Shown here one piece after another: positions 34,964 to 48,100 of a DNA stretch of 64,000 nt. Under the pieces are notes generated by a model. The model made no database searches. It saw only the letters and a list, made by a program, of their open reading frames with translations, and had not been told where the DNA came from. The position numbers and the translations under genes were made by a program. The stretch comes from Rhabditoides inermis (lineage: Eukaryota; Nematoda; Chromadorea; Rhabditida; Rhabditidae): positions 1 through 64,000 of the forward strand of contig CAWZYM010000004.1 of the NCBI GenBank assembly GCA_963966185.1, given 5' to 3'. Each line of letters begins with the position of its first letter. The stretch's first letter is position 1.

Positions 34964-35751
34964 AAGCTGATTTTAAAATGACTTCTCAGGTGTTGCGGGT
35001 GTGGTGTTCGGCGCTTTGGACCAAGTGTTTTTACAACTCGAGGTGACTGACAGTATCGAAGGTAAGGAGTGGTTGTATATACTCGTCAACGCTGCTGAGT
35101 ATATGATCTACTACGCGCGCTTGCTCGGTGAGACACTTTTCATTTCGATGATAATCCTTTCATTAAATGATATTATTCCGCGTACCGCATGCACTTGTTA
35201 AATAGTCGATGTATTGAATGATGTGATGAATTCTCCGTATTTCCAGGCGTCTTGTTTATCAGTATCAATCGTTTCATTTGCGTCTACAAACCACTAGCCT
35301 GTGCCGAGGTGAAGCTTGAGTTTTGAAGATGCAGGGGCCTATTCGATTTTCCCTGCCATCGGCCCTTTGCCGACGGCACATGCGAGAAAATGCGAGAGAC
35401 CACGCGAAGTGAAGAGAGCGAGTGGCGGGAATTAGAACATATGCGTTCAGAGCGGTCTGCTGATCGTTTCTGACGTAGAACTTTCCTTCAGCCTGTGTTT
35501 GAATAACCTTTTCGTGACGCATAAACGATTAAAAATCGTCAAAAATAGGCCCCTGTATCTTAGTTATCTATTTTTCAAACTTTATAATTTACATTTTTCT
35601 TTAGATATGCAGCCGGCGCCGCACAAAAATTGCGATTGTTTTTCAATTCGGGATTCCTATCGTAGCACAATCGTACACTCTCTTTGCGAAACCGCAATTC
35701 GTGAAAGTCGGAGAGGAATACACATACATTGGCATGGAGGATGTGTTTCAG

Positions 35752-35794
<43 letters not shown>

Positions 35795-36722
35795 GAGGGA
35801 GAGATGCTTCAGGCTGTATCAATAATGAACATTGTCACTGCGTTCTGCTTGACTCTTATGGATACTGTTCTCTGCTTAATCACCGGATATCTCTGGTCCA
35901 AAATCGTGGGCGGTCAGAAAAGACGGCGAATGAACCAGGTTTTTAATATGTTTTTTTTTTAATGTACCAGGTCTGTACTCACTCCCAACCGGTATGTTTC
36001 AAAACAGTTGTCGATCAGCTGCTTTAAGTGTCTTTTTTCACTTAATAAGTATGTTGATCGGTAGTTCGCCTCTGGTCAGAGACGCGGAGAGAGTGCAAGA
36101 AAAGAGAGGGCGCAGGACGCGTCGCGTGCACACCATCTGCGCGACGCGGCGAGTGGCGCAGGGACAAGAGCGCATGTTGAGTTTAGCATGCCGGAACTGT
36201 TCCCATTTTCTCACAGTCGCATTGTGTACCGTACGCCATTAGCGGAATCTGAACGGAATCCAGATATATAGCTCTAGATCGGGGAACTGTTGTATGAACG
36301 AACGGTAGTAACTTCACTGTAACGTTCTTTACTTGTGTCTGTTGGATTTGGCAATGCAGAACCGATCAGTCCATTTCAAAAGCGGAAGCTGCTCAAGCTC
36401 ATGTTGGTTTGTAGCAAAGTGTCTTTTTCGTGATTTATGGAAAGGAATTGTAGCTGTAGTTGCAAAGCGGGAAATGTCAAGTTCGCCTTTTTGCCTTTTG
36501 CAAAAACAATTTGATCGATCTCGCTCTTTCGTCGTCACATTCTCTCGTAAGATCACACAGGGCTAGTGAAAGGGACCGAAACCGGATGTGTGCCTTGCAT
36601 TTTTGTCGAATTTCCTTTGCCCCAGGAGCGCTATCTGTTCCTCTATGCCATCCTCATCACGCTGTTCAATATGCTCATGTGCGCGCAACAGATTGTCATC
36701 AAGTACGCGATGGACACAGGTG

Positions 36723-36765
<43 letters not shown>

Positions 36766-37023
36766 ATAGGGGGAACAAGTGAATAGGTGAGTTGTGACTA
36801 AAAAGAGGAAGGAGATAGGGAGAGAGATAGAAGGAGGGAGGGAAGGAGAGAGAGGGAGAGAGAGAAAGAGGGGGAGAGAGAGGGAGGGAAGAGAGATTCC
36901 AGACAACAACTTGCTGCTTGTGTGGGCTGTGGAGCAGTACCCCTGGCTGACCGCGCTCAATATCTATGTCTCCCCCTATGCTATACTCGTGCTAAGCAAG
37001 GAGCTGAGGAGTGAGGTGGGAGG

Positions 37024-37067
<44 letters not shown>

Positions 37068-37180
37068 CTCTCTCTCTCACCTCTATCACGCTATCACTCT
37101 TTCAGATCGCAAAGCGCTTGCCTTTCTCCAAACGAAGCGAAGCCTCTATGATCTCTATGATCTCGATTACTAAACTATGA
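34731..37180 (+). CDS. Srg-like serpentine chemoreceptor (7-TM GPCR)
   Basis: Nine exons in phase give 295 residues: 34731-34760, 34809-34908, 34990-35127, 35247-35308, 35605-35754, 35813-35938, 36626-36719, 36903-37015, 37106-37180 (TGA). Hydrophobic segments appear in the order expected of a seven-helix receptor: IFSLIVYVLILGVIF, then G-V-A-G-V-V-F-G, then GVLFISINRFICVYKP at the end of helix 3. Next are KIAIVFQFGIPIVAQ, IVTAFCLTLMDTVLCLI, YLFLYAILITLFNMLM and ALNIYVSPYAILVLSKELR. The N-R-F motif after helix 3 and S-P-Y-x-x-L-x-x-S-K in helix 7 are typical of the nematode serpentine gamma/v (Srg/Srv) group. Such receptors sense odours or pheromones in neuronal membranes. The ligand is unknown. 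The kinase gene converges on it from the right. Confidence 0.82.
35326..35561. repeat. MITE in intron 4 of the chemoreceptor gene
   Basis: The 236-bp element has 18-bp terminal inverted repeats (left AAGATGCAGGGGCCTATT, right its complement with one mismatch). No clear target-site duplication is visible. Confidence 0.75.
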
Positions 37181-37473
37181 TCGTTATCAGATTCGAGAAT
37201 GAAGCATTGTTCGTATTGTGAATCGTACGACAGTTTTCCGACTATCAAGATGCTCCTGTGGGATTCGAGTGAGTCTGAGTAAGGGACAGTGAACTGTTGG
37301 TGAGACATGCGAGTTTCCTTCTCTCCCCTTCTCTTCTTTTCCATAGAAATATGCATATCCTTGTTCTTTGAGACGGCGCAAATAACGGCTGGCCTTCTTG
37401 CCGACAACAAGGAAGATGATGGTTTATTACAGGGTATTCGCCGTGGGACTCATATCAGTGTTCGCGGTGGGAC

Positions 37474-39219
37474 TCAGACGGGGCAGGAGTCGCCGGCAGT
37501 GAGGTCGATAGACGCCTGCACCTTGATGGTGCGGGAGATGTTCACTGGTTGAGATGGAAGAGGAAAGCAACCCGTCTCCGACACTGGCTGAAATGACCTA
37601 CTTTAGACAGCAGTTTCTATATTTGAATATTTGGTCATTCTCAGGCTCATCACTGATGATGGTCCCGGCCGGTAGGATCACACATTCGGTCTGGTGAAAG
37701 GGACCGAAACCGGATGTGTGCCTTGCTAATTACATGTACTCTTTCCTTTATAATTTTGTCTAATTCATGCATTTTGACCCCGTGGCCTACTGATTGATTC
37801 TTTCATTGTATCAGCTATAACGACTATGGACGATTATAGACGAATCCCTGACTGTCAAGTCATCGTGGTGGGACCCCGCGCGCACCTTGTCACCGCACTG
37901 GTGGCTAGGAACTATGCACTTCACCTCCCATGTCTTTAGCTACTATCGTTATCGTTCAGCTACAACAGTCAACTATTCGTGGTGAGACCCCGCACCTTGT
38001 CGCCGCACTGGTGGCTGATGCGCAGCGGCGGCTGGAAGGTCGAGTTGAACTGCAGCGGAAGACTGGCCTGAATTGAATGTTGAATGTAGAGACGAGGCCA
38101 GACTTGATTCTATTTTTAACCGCTCTATGATACAAAAAAGCGCTCTCTGAGGATCTAACTGAAGGAGTGTTGGTAATGCCACAGTGGCGGATCCGGCTCA
38201 AATCGTGCACAGGGGTAGCCCAGGGGGTTTCATATCGATAGCCAGAATTGAAAGTGCAACGAACCATTTTTTGGATTTTTGGCGTTACGTTTTGTCTCCG
38301 GTTGCTTAAGCGTGTGAGGCGATTTGCAGGCCGCGTACTCATCCATGGCGGTCTGTGAACAGACCGGGTAGCCGAGTGGTTTAGTATGCGGTGTGCCAAG
38401 CGCGTGGCGCTGGTTCTATCCCTGCTGTTGCCTTACTTTTTGCTGATTCCGATCGGACTTGTAAAATTTGAAATTCTTTTTTTTTCGGACATCACAAACA
38501 ATAAATCGAACGGATAGTTGATTTTTTGTTGCTGTTCTCACGACATTGTTTGCACGAACAAATTTCATAATATTTCAATAATATATTGAAAACAATTGTT
38601 ATCGTCCTGATGTTGGCATGTTTCTTTGATGTCTAGTTTGTGAGAAAAAAAGAGTTTCAAATTTTACTTTCAGTTTTTAGAGTCCGTGTTTCAAAAGTCC
38701 GAACCGAATCAGCAAAACGTTACGCAGCAGCAGGGATAGAACCAGCGAAACTCGCTTGGCACACCGCATACTAAACCACTCGGCTACCCGGTCTGTTCAC
38801 AGACCGCCATGGATGAGTACGCGTTCTGCAAATCGCCTCACACGCTTAAGCAACCGGAAACAAAACGTAACGCCAAAAATCCAAAAATGGTTCGTTGCAC
38901 TTTTAATTCTGGCTATCGATGTGGAATTCCCTGGGCTACCCCTGTGCACAATTTGAGCCGGATCCACCACTGTGGCATTACCAACACTCCTCGCGAGGGC
39001 TCGCCTGAGATGGGAGTTGGATCGTTGAGTAGTCACTAGTGGCTGAGTCTTTCCGAACGATTTGTTTCATAAAGACTGTTCACAAAACCTGAATGGTGAA
39101 CTTCTTTCCGATACGAGTGTAGACGGGACGGGTTATTTTGGACGAGGAGTATGCGCCTAGAGAGGTTGAGATCGTAGAAAGATATAAAGAGAGAGAGAGA
39201 GAGAGAGAGGGACGGAGAG

Positions 39220-39271
<52 letters not shown>

Positions 39272-40452
39272 TCACGAGGTACTTCGAACTGCACGCTGAC
39301 AGTGGGGTTGTTCTCATCCACCTCGATCGGACACGACACCTCACCGTCGATCGTCACATGTGTGAGGGGCTGTGGCGGAATATTATACTACGGAAGATAC
39401 TGTGGACTAATGAGAAATAGAATATTAGACTACGGACGATACTATGGACTAATGAGTTTACGAAAATGACTGCATTGGCAACCTACGACCATCATATTTT
39501 CTCTTGTGTGATTTCGAATAAACATCGCGCTTGATTTGATTGATTGTTATCATTTAGTGGACGGATTGGCTGACATTACAAATAAATATTTCACTAACCT
39601 TGATTTTTCTCCCGCCTGCGAGTTGCGCCGCGCAGAAAAACGCGAAAAATGCGATAGAAAGGAACATGGATGAAGCGACAATAGTTACTGTGCGTCAAGT
39701 TTTGGACAAAACCGCCTCTATTGTTTATATAAACAGAGTATCACATTCGCACAATCGAAAACAATTCATCGTCACAACACATTGCATGGAGCATTTCTAT
39801 ATTTGGCTGGAAATGAATGTACCCTTTCAAAACATTTGGGAAATGTACATTAATATGTGATATGAAGAAAAGTGGCATGGTTTGAGTGGATGGGCGAAAT
39901 ATAGTGTTTTGTATTTTGTTACACTTTTGTTTTGTTGAAATACGGAAGTGAAAAGCAAGATAAATCATAGTGAAACAATAAATAGGAACAGGAACACTGT
40001 CGATGCTTTCCAATACGGCAAGTGATGAATAAATAGCAATAAGACAACTGATGATATACTTGGTTCCACAGAAATGGATTCTGGATTCTGGATTCTGGAT
40101 TCAAAGAACACTGTCGAGTGTCCATCTTTCATCGCATCGTCTTGTGCACTTTTGGCGACTGCTTTCCCGAGGGAGAGAGGGCGGCCGCACTCTGAAAGTA
40201 GCGGTCAGTCTCGTCGAAACGCCTTCGACACACACCAATCAGGCGTTTTGAAGGAGATGTATCGGGACTGGCCATACCTTGAGTGTCAGGGTGTTGGGGG
40301 TGGTGCGAAGACGGCCGGCGACCGAGGGCTTGCGCTGAAATAAATCAAAATTTAACCAGATTACTGTTTAGACACCTATAGAGATAACCCATAACCCTCA
40401 GGAAGATAGGGGAAGTGGTGAGAAAGTATTCGAGAGAGAAAGAGCGCGAGAG

Positions 40453-40494
<42 letters not shown>

Positions 40495-41054
40495 TGACCT
40501 TGTCGTTCTTGTCGTTCAGCTGCAGTCGTCCCACGTCGAGGTGGAGGGACAGGGTGACTGGCAGGACTAGCGGGCACGTGAGCAGCTCTGTAAGAAAGCA
40601 AGAGTAGTGTTTAGGGCCCATTATACGTTCACGCTGACGCTGACCCTCCCGTGTCCCGTGCAAAAGATGCAACTGATTTCGTGATCGAAATCGATAGGTG
40701 CATTTTTTTGCACGGGAGGGTCAGCGTCGCGTCAGCGTCAGCGTGAAAGTGTAGCCGTTTCTACTTCCACGTTCCCCTCTCCTCTCTGTCTTTCCACTTA
40801 CCTTCAGACTCGTCGCACGGTAAGATGCGCGTTGCCGAGAAAGAGTGAGAGAGAGAGAAAGAGAGAGAGTGAAACACACACAGAGAGAGAGAGAGAAAGA
40901 TAGAGAGAGAGAAAGTGAGAAAGAGAGAGAAAGATATACCCACCCTTGATATCCGGTCGCTTCTTCTCGTTCAGCTGCAACAGCTGCGCCACTAGCTCTG
41001 TCACCTGCACCGAGCAGTCCGTCAGGGGAGGATAGGCGCACTGGGAGGTGGGCG

Positions 41055-41105
<51 letters not shown>

Positions 41106-41855
41106 GTCCGTTTACTTGTTTGTCTGCTTACTGTTTGTTATACAGCAGTCGGTGAGGGGAGGATAGGCGCACTGGGAGGTGGGTGTTGTTTGTTTGTTTG
41201 TTTGTGATTCTAATCGTTAGCCTGTTAGCAGGTTGGAAAATTGAGACATGATTCCATTGTGTGTCATGACTATTTCGTTATCTTTCTAATCGTTTACGTA
41301 CTTTGGAAACAATGTGTGTTGTTGTTCACCTTGGTGATCTTCATGACGATGCTGGGCAGGTTCTCTCCGTCGAATGCTCTCTTCAGCTGGAGTAGCTCGT
41401 AGAGAACACAGCCGAGTGACCACAGGTCCGACTTCTGGTTGTACGCGCGGCCTGCAATCAACTATTTTTTGGGGCAAAAATAGTTTTAAATCTTGAAAAA
41501 AGTTCTAGTTTTCAGGCTTATTAGATGTTATTTGATGTTCCTATTAACTTTTCATCAGTATAATGTCATTTTTAAGTGAAATTGTCACTTTAAGTCCTCC
41601 TCCTTTTGTCTCGCCCCTTTCGTTGCCCTCATCTAGTTTCACTCTTTCTTGATATGTACGTTAATTTACGCGAATCAGCTCTAGATGTAGTGTATATCCG
41701 CGCTCTTCTAGCCCCGCCTCTTCTAGCCCCGCCCACCTTCGCAGATCTCCGGCGAGAGGTAGTGCGGGGTGCCGATGACAGTGGAAGCGACGCTCCGAGT
41801 CGACAGCTCCTTACTATAGACGAGAGTTGAGAGAGGGGGTGGAGAGAGAGAAAGA

Positions 41856-41906
<51 letters not shown>

Positions 41907-41911
41907 GGGTG

Positions 41912-41954
<43 letters not shown>

Positions 41955-43193
41955 GAAAGAGAGAAAGAGGTTGAGAGAAGGCTTACCTGATTCCGAAGTC
42001 GCTGAGTTTTACAAGCGTACGCTTGCGGTTGAGGAGAATGTTCTGCGTTTTGAGGTCTCTGATAGGAAAATATATGAAAGATGATTTTTATTTTACGATT
42101 TACCTCTTACCTGTGTACTATGTGCTGCGCGTGAATATAGTTGAGGGCAACGAGAAGCTGAAAATAGTTCACATCTCAATTAGGAGAACTCCCGGCTGAC
42201 AATAAGGAGGTGCAATTGGAGGGGAATCGGGAGGAAATTGGCAAAGCAGACTGGAAGTTCACAAATAAATGAGAAAAGAATCCTTGTTCCGGTTCATTAT
42301 CCGAAAAATCCCAATTCTAGCTCACATCTCTATTATTTTTTTTAAACCGTACCTGCGTGAAATAGTTGAGGACAGTGGCTTCGGCGAATTTCTCGCCTTG
42401 TTGATCCTGAAATACAATTTGTGTGGACAATAAAAAAAGAAGAAGACGACACTTTTTACAACACTTTTCGTGGAATAGGAATACTGTGGGGTATACCTGG
42501 ATCATTTTCTCCATCGTCCCACCTTCGGCGTACTGCATCACAATAGCCAGGTTGTTCTAAAAAAATATACATGTAATTTTATTGTAACTTTGCGATACCT
42601 CAGCCATGAATGCGCCAAGAAATCCGATAATCATAGGGTTGTTCATTCGCTGCAGAAGGTTCACCTCGCCTGAAGAAAAGTCATAAGTTAGGAAAGGCGA
42701 AAAGAAAAGTGAAGTGCGGAAGCATTTTATGTGGTAGTTTGTACAGAAGTTGAAAAGATGTTCGTAGTAATCAGACAGTACAAACAAATCTGACTCCAAA
42801 TAACTGAGCAACGTACCCATGATAGCCTTCTCCTCTTCGGGACTCACTCCATGCAAGGCGATCGATTTGATGATCACCTGGAGATAATGAAGAATTGAAG
42901 ATTTCGGAAACTCGAACGGAATTGTGCGACTAATGCGTGATACGTGCGTGATAATCACTAATACGTGATACGTGAAGAGTATCAAAATTATGTGATCTCA
43001 AACTCAAAGGCATTGTGTGATCTCAAACTCAAAGGCATAGGAAACAAAGTGCGTTTCATTCAGAAAACATACGACTCACCTTCTCATTGTGTATGTCGCC
43101 CTTTCGCCGGCACAGCCAGCACACGCCGTACGCGCCCCGGCCAACCACCCGCATCTTCTCGTAGTTCTCCATACGATCCTCCATTTGAGACAT
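37474..43193 (-). CDS. NIMA-related (NEK) protein kinase, NEK8/NEKL-2-like
   Basis: Fifteen exons (minus) give 397 residues: 43080-43193, 42817-42877, 42599-42669, 42497-42556, 42353-42406, 42111-42157, 41987-42058, 41737-41813, 41330-41451, 40944-41040, 40499-40587, 40278-40334, 39283-39369, 37996-38067, 37474-37587. All kinase landmarks are present: glycine loop G-R-G-A-Y-G (18-23), Lys42 in V-I-I-K, H-R-D-L-K-T-Q-N (135-142), D-F-G (156-158), G-T-P-H-Y-L-S-P-E (174-182), and the NEK-typical A-F-D-G-E-N-L-P. NEK8/9-type kinases act in cilia, centrosomes and, in C. elegans, molting-related endocytosis. The ~110-residue tail after the domain is not recognised. The donor of exon 13 is uncertain: GAA|GTACCT keeps phase, while the nearby better GTGAGG would not. 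The last two exons could therefore be mis-joined. A 1.2-kb intron holds a fold-back element. Confidence 0.85.
38164..38990. repeat. Large fold-back element with tRNA-like promoter sequences in both arms
   Basis: Arms of about 300 bp (38164-38470 and 38690-38990) are inverted copies at roughly 90% identity around a 220-bp A/T-rich centre. Each arm contains TAGCCGAGTGG (box A-like) and GGTTCTATCCC (box B-like) about 40 bp apart, resembling a degenerate class II tRNA. It lies within the kinase gene intron 38068-39282. Confidence 0.8.
41053..41104. repeat. (GTT)n trinucleotide repeat
   Basis: About 17 GTT units lie in the kinase gene intron, followed at 41145-41190 by a duplicated copy of the exon 10 acceptor. 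Confidence 0.9.
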
Positions 43194-45100
43194 TTTGGCT
43201 ATAAAATATCGATCATTAATCTAGCGGGCCAATAATCGAATGAGTTGCAGTTGCCATACGATCCTCCATTTGAGACATTTCCGAGGTTATTAAACAGCGG
43301 TCAGTAAAGTAGCGGGCTAATAATAAAGCGTAAAGCGGCTAACGATATCAATCTGAGCGGACATCGGACAAAGAATACTTAATGAGTAACATCTATCAGA
43401 TCATCAGTGCAGTAGCAGATAATAAAAACTGAATGAGTGCAATTGATTGTGATTGAGTGAGATGATGTGCAATCGATCTGGGCAAGGAGAAGATTTTGTC
43501 TCTGCAAGAGAGACAACCGGTTTTGATGAAATGCGCAATACTCTACTACACACTCCTATTTACATCTTAATTGTGCTGTGTAGCGAATATTCGAGTTGTT
43601 GTTTCGCTGACGGAGTTGCGATTTATTTTGTTGATATTTTGTTGTTTTTGTTATGTTTCGAGCAGAGTTTTGGTGTTTTGTTGATTCGTACAACTACCCG
43701 GACTTCCGTAATACGTAATACTATAAAGTTCATCGAAATATCTCATAAGAAACATATGAAAATAGTACGTAATGCGTTTCGTTAGCCGGCATCGAGTACT
43801 TCTTGGATTGTCGTCGCAGGCGCATGGTGAATTGAATATGCGCGTGCGTGCCAACGGAGAGATTCTCCTTCCTCTCTCACCACACGCGTGTAAATCGCAG
43901 GGCTTTGGGCGAGCGAGAGCGAGACGCGGTCAGCTGGTGTTGTTTGTTCGACTGCGCTCATTTCCCATGCCAATACGTGCCCCCATTCCCAATGCCCCCT
44001 CCCACTCTTCAACCTGATCCCTATTGATTAGCGATAACACACCCCTCGAATATTTACAGCGGTCACTTCATTCTTTCTACTCACCACATTAGCGTTCGGT
44101 TGTTTGGTTGTTTGCACAACCAGTTTTCATGAATGTCATTGAATCGATCACAGGTTTGGAGTGGTCTATTCTCGTCTCTGTGTGTGTATTCGGCGATTTT
44201 TTATTCTCATTTCTATGCGACACTCCCATACCCATGTCTACATCTAGTTTGCTGCGACGCTGCTGCCGCACGTAGTTATTACAATCCCCACCACTCTGTC
44301 ATTTCCATTGCCATAACGTCTCCTCTACCCCCGAGGACACATCGATTTGCAGAGTTTGCAATCTCTCGGCTGCAGGAGTGGTTGACCGAACTGCTCACAT
44401 CCACATTCACCGTCTCTTTCGGACACTTGTGAGTCGACGTAGTTGTGCTAGTGGCTAAGATTTGCACGGCATGCGCTCTGTTGTGGTGGTGATTTGATTG
44501 CTCTACTCGGCGTTATCAATACATCACTTATCAGTGATCATGTGGTGTGATGTGTGTGTGTCCCGCTCCCCTGTCGCCCTATCGCCGAAAAATGCACGAG
44601 TGCAATAATAATATTCACAAAACTTCTATCCGCTTGCCCCACCTGAGTTTGTCACCTGAGTTGTCTTTTTTTTGTTATCCTAACGGCTCTCTCAACTCAA
44701 GGCGGGAGCAGAGAAAAGCCACGCGGTCGTCGTTGCACGTTTGAATTTCTATTTTCTGTTCTCTCTCTCTCTCTCACACACTCACCCGCGTGGTTGGCTG
44801 GCTTGAAACTGCGAGACACAAGCGGAACCAACTGACTACAGCAGCCGGCTATCGATCGACAAAAGAGAGAGACGATGAGAGAGTGCGGCCAGTGCGGACC
44901 TGCCAGTCTTTATTTATCTTGCAGCCGTGCGCAAGAGTAGATTAGGTGGTCAGACCTCAGACCGCCGGGATTTCCGCTTCCGATGAATACTTGTTGCGTA
45001 TGCTGCTTTGCTGTCTTTGAGTTTGATGTGACCGAGTGTTGTGGTTTAGCGTGTCATGAATGTTGATAGGATACTGATAAGAGTGTTTTGTGTTTTGAGG
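43194..45100. other. Divergent intergenic region between the kinase and aminotransferase genes
   Basis: No coding exon was supported. Near the kinase start, 43253-43280 repeats the start-codon region (see findings). At 42950-43030 within intron 1, two copies of TGTGATCTCAAACTCAAAGGCAT lie in tandem. The 43480-44900 stretch shows nothing recognisable apart from short CT runs near 44763. Confidence 0.5.
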
Positions 45101-48100
45101 ATGCGCAGCAGCGCCGCCCGTCAAGCAGTTGAAGCCGCGCGCCGCACCATCTCCACTACTTCCGTCAACATGAGCAGCAACAAGGTGGGCATGATACAAT
45201 AAGCTTTTGATATCGTAAACGCCGTGTAATATCAATTTGTGAAACTCATAATGACTAATGACACCAATCTCGCTAACCATAGTATGGTATGGTTAGCGAG
45301 TGATTGTGTCATTATGAGTTTTACAAATTGATATAACACGGCGTTTACAATATAAAAGTTTATTGAGAACTCTATTTCATGAACAGAAACTACTACACTC
45401 ACGATGGAGTTACGAGTGCCTTGCAAGAGTTTGAATTGAATGCGCTTCTCGTGTCAGGTTCTCCGCGTCGACTCGATCAACCCGAACGTGCGCACGATGG
45501 AGTACGCGGTGCGCGGTCCGATCGTCATTCGCGCCGTCAACATTGAGAAGGAGCTCGCCAACGGCGCGCAGAAGCCCTTCAAGTGTGTAGGCATTGGTCG
45601 TTATAATAACAAAATGCGTATTTTGAATCAAGTATTCCTATTGTCAGTACCATCATTGCTGTACGAGTATAGGTTGCGGTTTGGAATCTGTTTTTTTTCT
45701 TCAGGAACGTGATCAAGGCCAACATTGGCGACGCGCACGCCATGGGACAGAAGCCGATGACGTGGATCCGTCAGGTATGTAGATGTCGACTTGATAATAA
45801 TAATAAGATTGATGTAGGGTATGTGAAGTGGCACTCTCTATAGCATACTGTTGCGGTACAGTGGGTGTCGAATCGACCACTCGACAGTGTCAAATCAAAT
45901 AAAATGTTTATTCGGAATCGCAAACATGATCATGACACAGAAATCGAAATCACTCGACACTATTGTTTGATTTTGTTTTGATTATTGATTTGTTGGTTTA
46001 GGTTCTCGCCTGCGTTGCGAACCCCGCCCTGCTGGAGACTTCCGGGTACCCCGCCGACGTGATCGCTCACGCCAAGGTAGGCGGGAAAGGGGAAAGAGGA
46101 GATTGTGATTATTGATTGATTGTCTTATCACCTCAAATCTTGTTTGCCAAGCTCTGGAGGATTGTGATTATTGATTGATTATCATTTGTTATCACCTCTA
46201 GTCATCGTATTCCACTTATCTTTTTTAAATTCAAATTTATATATAATAGTATGTTGCAGGACATTCTGGGCGGCTGCGGAGGCAAGTCGTGCGGCGCCTA
46301 CTCGCAGTCGACGGGAATCGACGTCATCAGGAAGCACGTCGCCGAGTACATTACGGTACTGTGGTACTGTAGTCTGTAGTTGTACGGTACAATCACGGAT
46401 TACGGTACTGTAGTCTTAGTCATACTGTACTTTACATTTTGATGCATATTTAGGCTCGTGACGGCGGCATTGCGTGCGACCCGGAGAATGTGATTCTGTC
46501 GGGAGGAGCGTCCGAGTCGATCCGCAACGTGCTCAAGTTGTTTATCAATAAGAACTCGGTGGGTGAGAGAAGGAGAGAGAGAGAGAGCGGGATTGTACGT
46601 ATCATGTGTTTGATTTGCTGTGTTTCAGACGAAGAAGACTGGAATCATGATTCCCATCCCGCAGTACCCGCTCTACTCGGCCACCATTGAGGAGTACAAC
46701 CTCGCGCAGGTGAGGGTGGGGCGGGGCGAAAGGGGCGGGGTGTCGTATATCTTTGTTTTTGTAGACAGAATGAAATACGATTGTGTATGGTGAATTGATT
46801 TTTTCTTATTGCTTTTTCGGAGTAGCGGGTCAGCAAAAAATAGTCGCCATATTGAGTTTGATCTCCTAAGCATTCGGAAATTGGTGACAAAGGCGCACTT
46901 ACTGATTCTCCCCTCCCCTCTGCAGGTGGGCTATTACCTGGACGAGGCGAACGGCTGGTCGATGGAGGAGGCTGAGCTGGAGCGCGCGCTGGCCGCGCAC
47001 AAGGAGCAGTACGACATGAAGGCCATCGTCATCATCAACCCCGGCAACCCGACTGGACAGGTCGGTATCTCTCTCCTCTCTCTATCTCTAACTAACTCTC
47101 TTTCTTTCTCTCCTCTCTCTCTATCTCTAACTCTCTCTATGTTATAATTTGAAACTCGAACTCTTTTAGCTTTTAACCAAAAAAGATCGAGGAATTTGTG
47201 TTTAGGTGTTGTCCCGTGAGAACATTGAGACGATTGTCAAGTTTGCGCACCGCCACAACCTCTTTCTGCTCGCCGACGAGGTGTACCAGGTAGGAGAAGA
47301 AATTGTGAAGATTAGTGTGTATTGTGTTTTGGTCTGGTCTTGTTTGTGTATTGATCAGTACAGTAACTTTTGCTCTAGGACAATGTGTACGCCGAGGGCA
47401 GCAAGTTCCACTCGTTCAAGAAGGTGGTCAGCGAGATGGGAGAGCCCTTCAACAAGTGAGTGGGGCACATAGGGATGGAGGAGGGTGTTGTGTATTGTGT
47501 GATGATGATCATGGCATATCACATGGTTTTGGTTTGAAGTTAAGGAGACGACCAATCTATATTTTAGTGGTATTGTGGTATGCTCTTGCAGGTGTTGTGA
47601 TCATATTCCCATGATCATATCTTCATATCCCGTTTTTCAGGATCGAGCTCGCCTCGTTCCACTCGATCTCGAAGGGCTACATGGGCGAGTGCGGGCTGCG
47701 CGGCGGCTACGTCGAGTTCCTCAACTTTGACCCGGAGGTGTACGTCGAGTTTAAGAAGATGATCTCGGCAAAGCTCTGCTCGACCGTGCTCGGACAGGCC
47801 GCCATTGACACTGTGGTCAACCCGCCCAAGCCCGGAGGACCGAGCTATGACTTGTGGTTGAAGGTGCGGGGGGTGTTATTGATTGATTTATTGATTGGAG
47901 TGAATCTGGGCTGATGGTTCTGTGTTCAGGAGAAGACTGCCGTGTTGGACTCTCTGAAGGTGCGCGCGGAGCTGGTGCGCAAGGCGTACGGAGCTCTCGA
48001 GGGCATCACTGTCAACCCGGTGCAGGGCGCCATGTACGCCTTCCCCCAGGTCCACCTTCCCGCCAAGGCTGTCGAGAAGGCTAAGGTACGGTAGGGATAC

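Noticed and set aside
35971..35991. 21-base micro-exon in the chemoreceptor gene
   Set aside because: It is in phase, but inserting V-C-T-H-S-Q-P before helix 6 has no support; direct joining of exons 6 and 7 reads better.
37973..38182. Alternative frame ending the kinase gene with A-A-A-H-Q-P-P
   Set aside because: Third-position bias and the downstream donor favour the frame A-S-L-P-L-Q-F-N-S-T used in the model.
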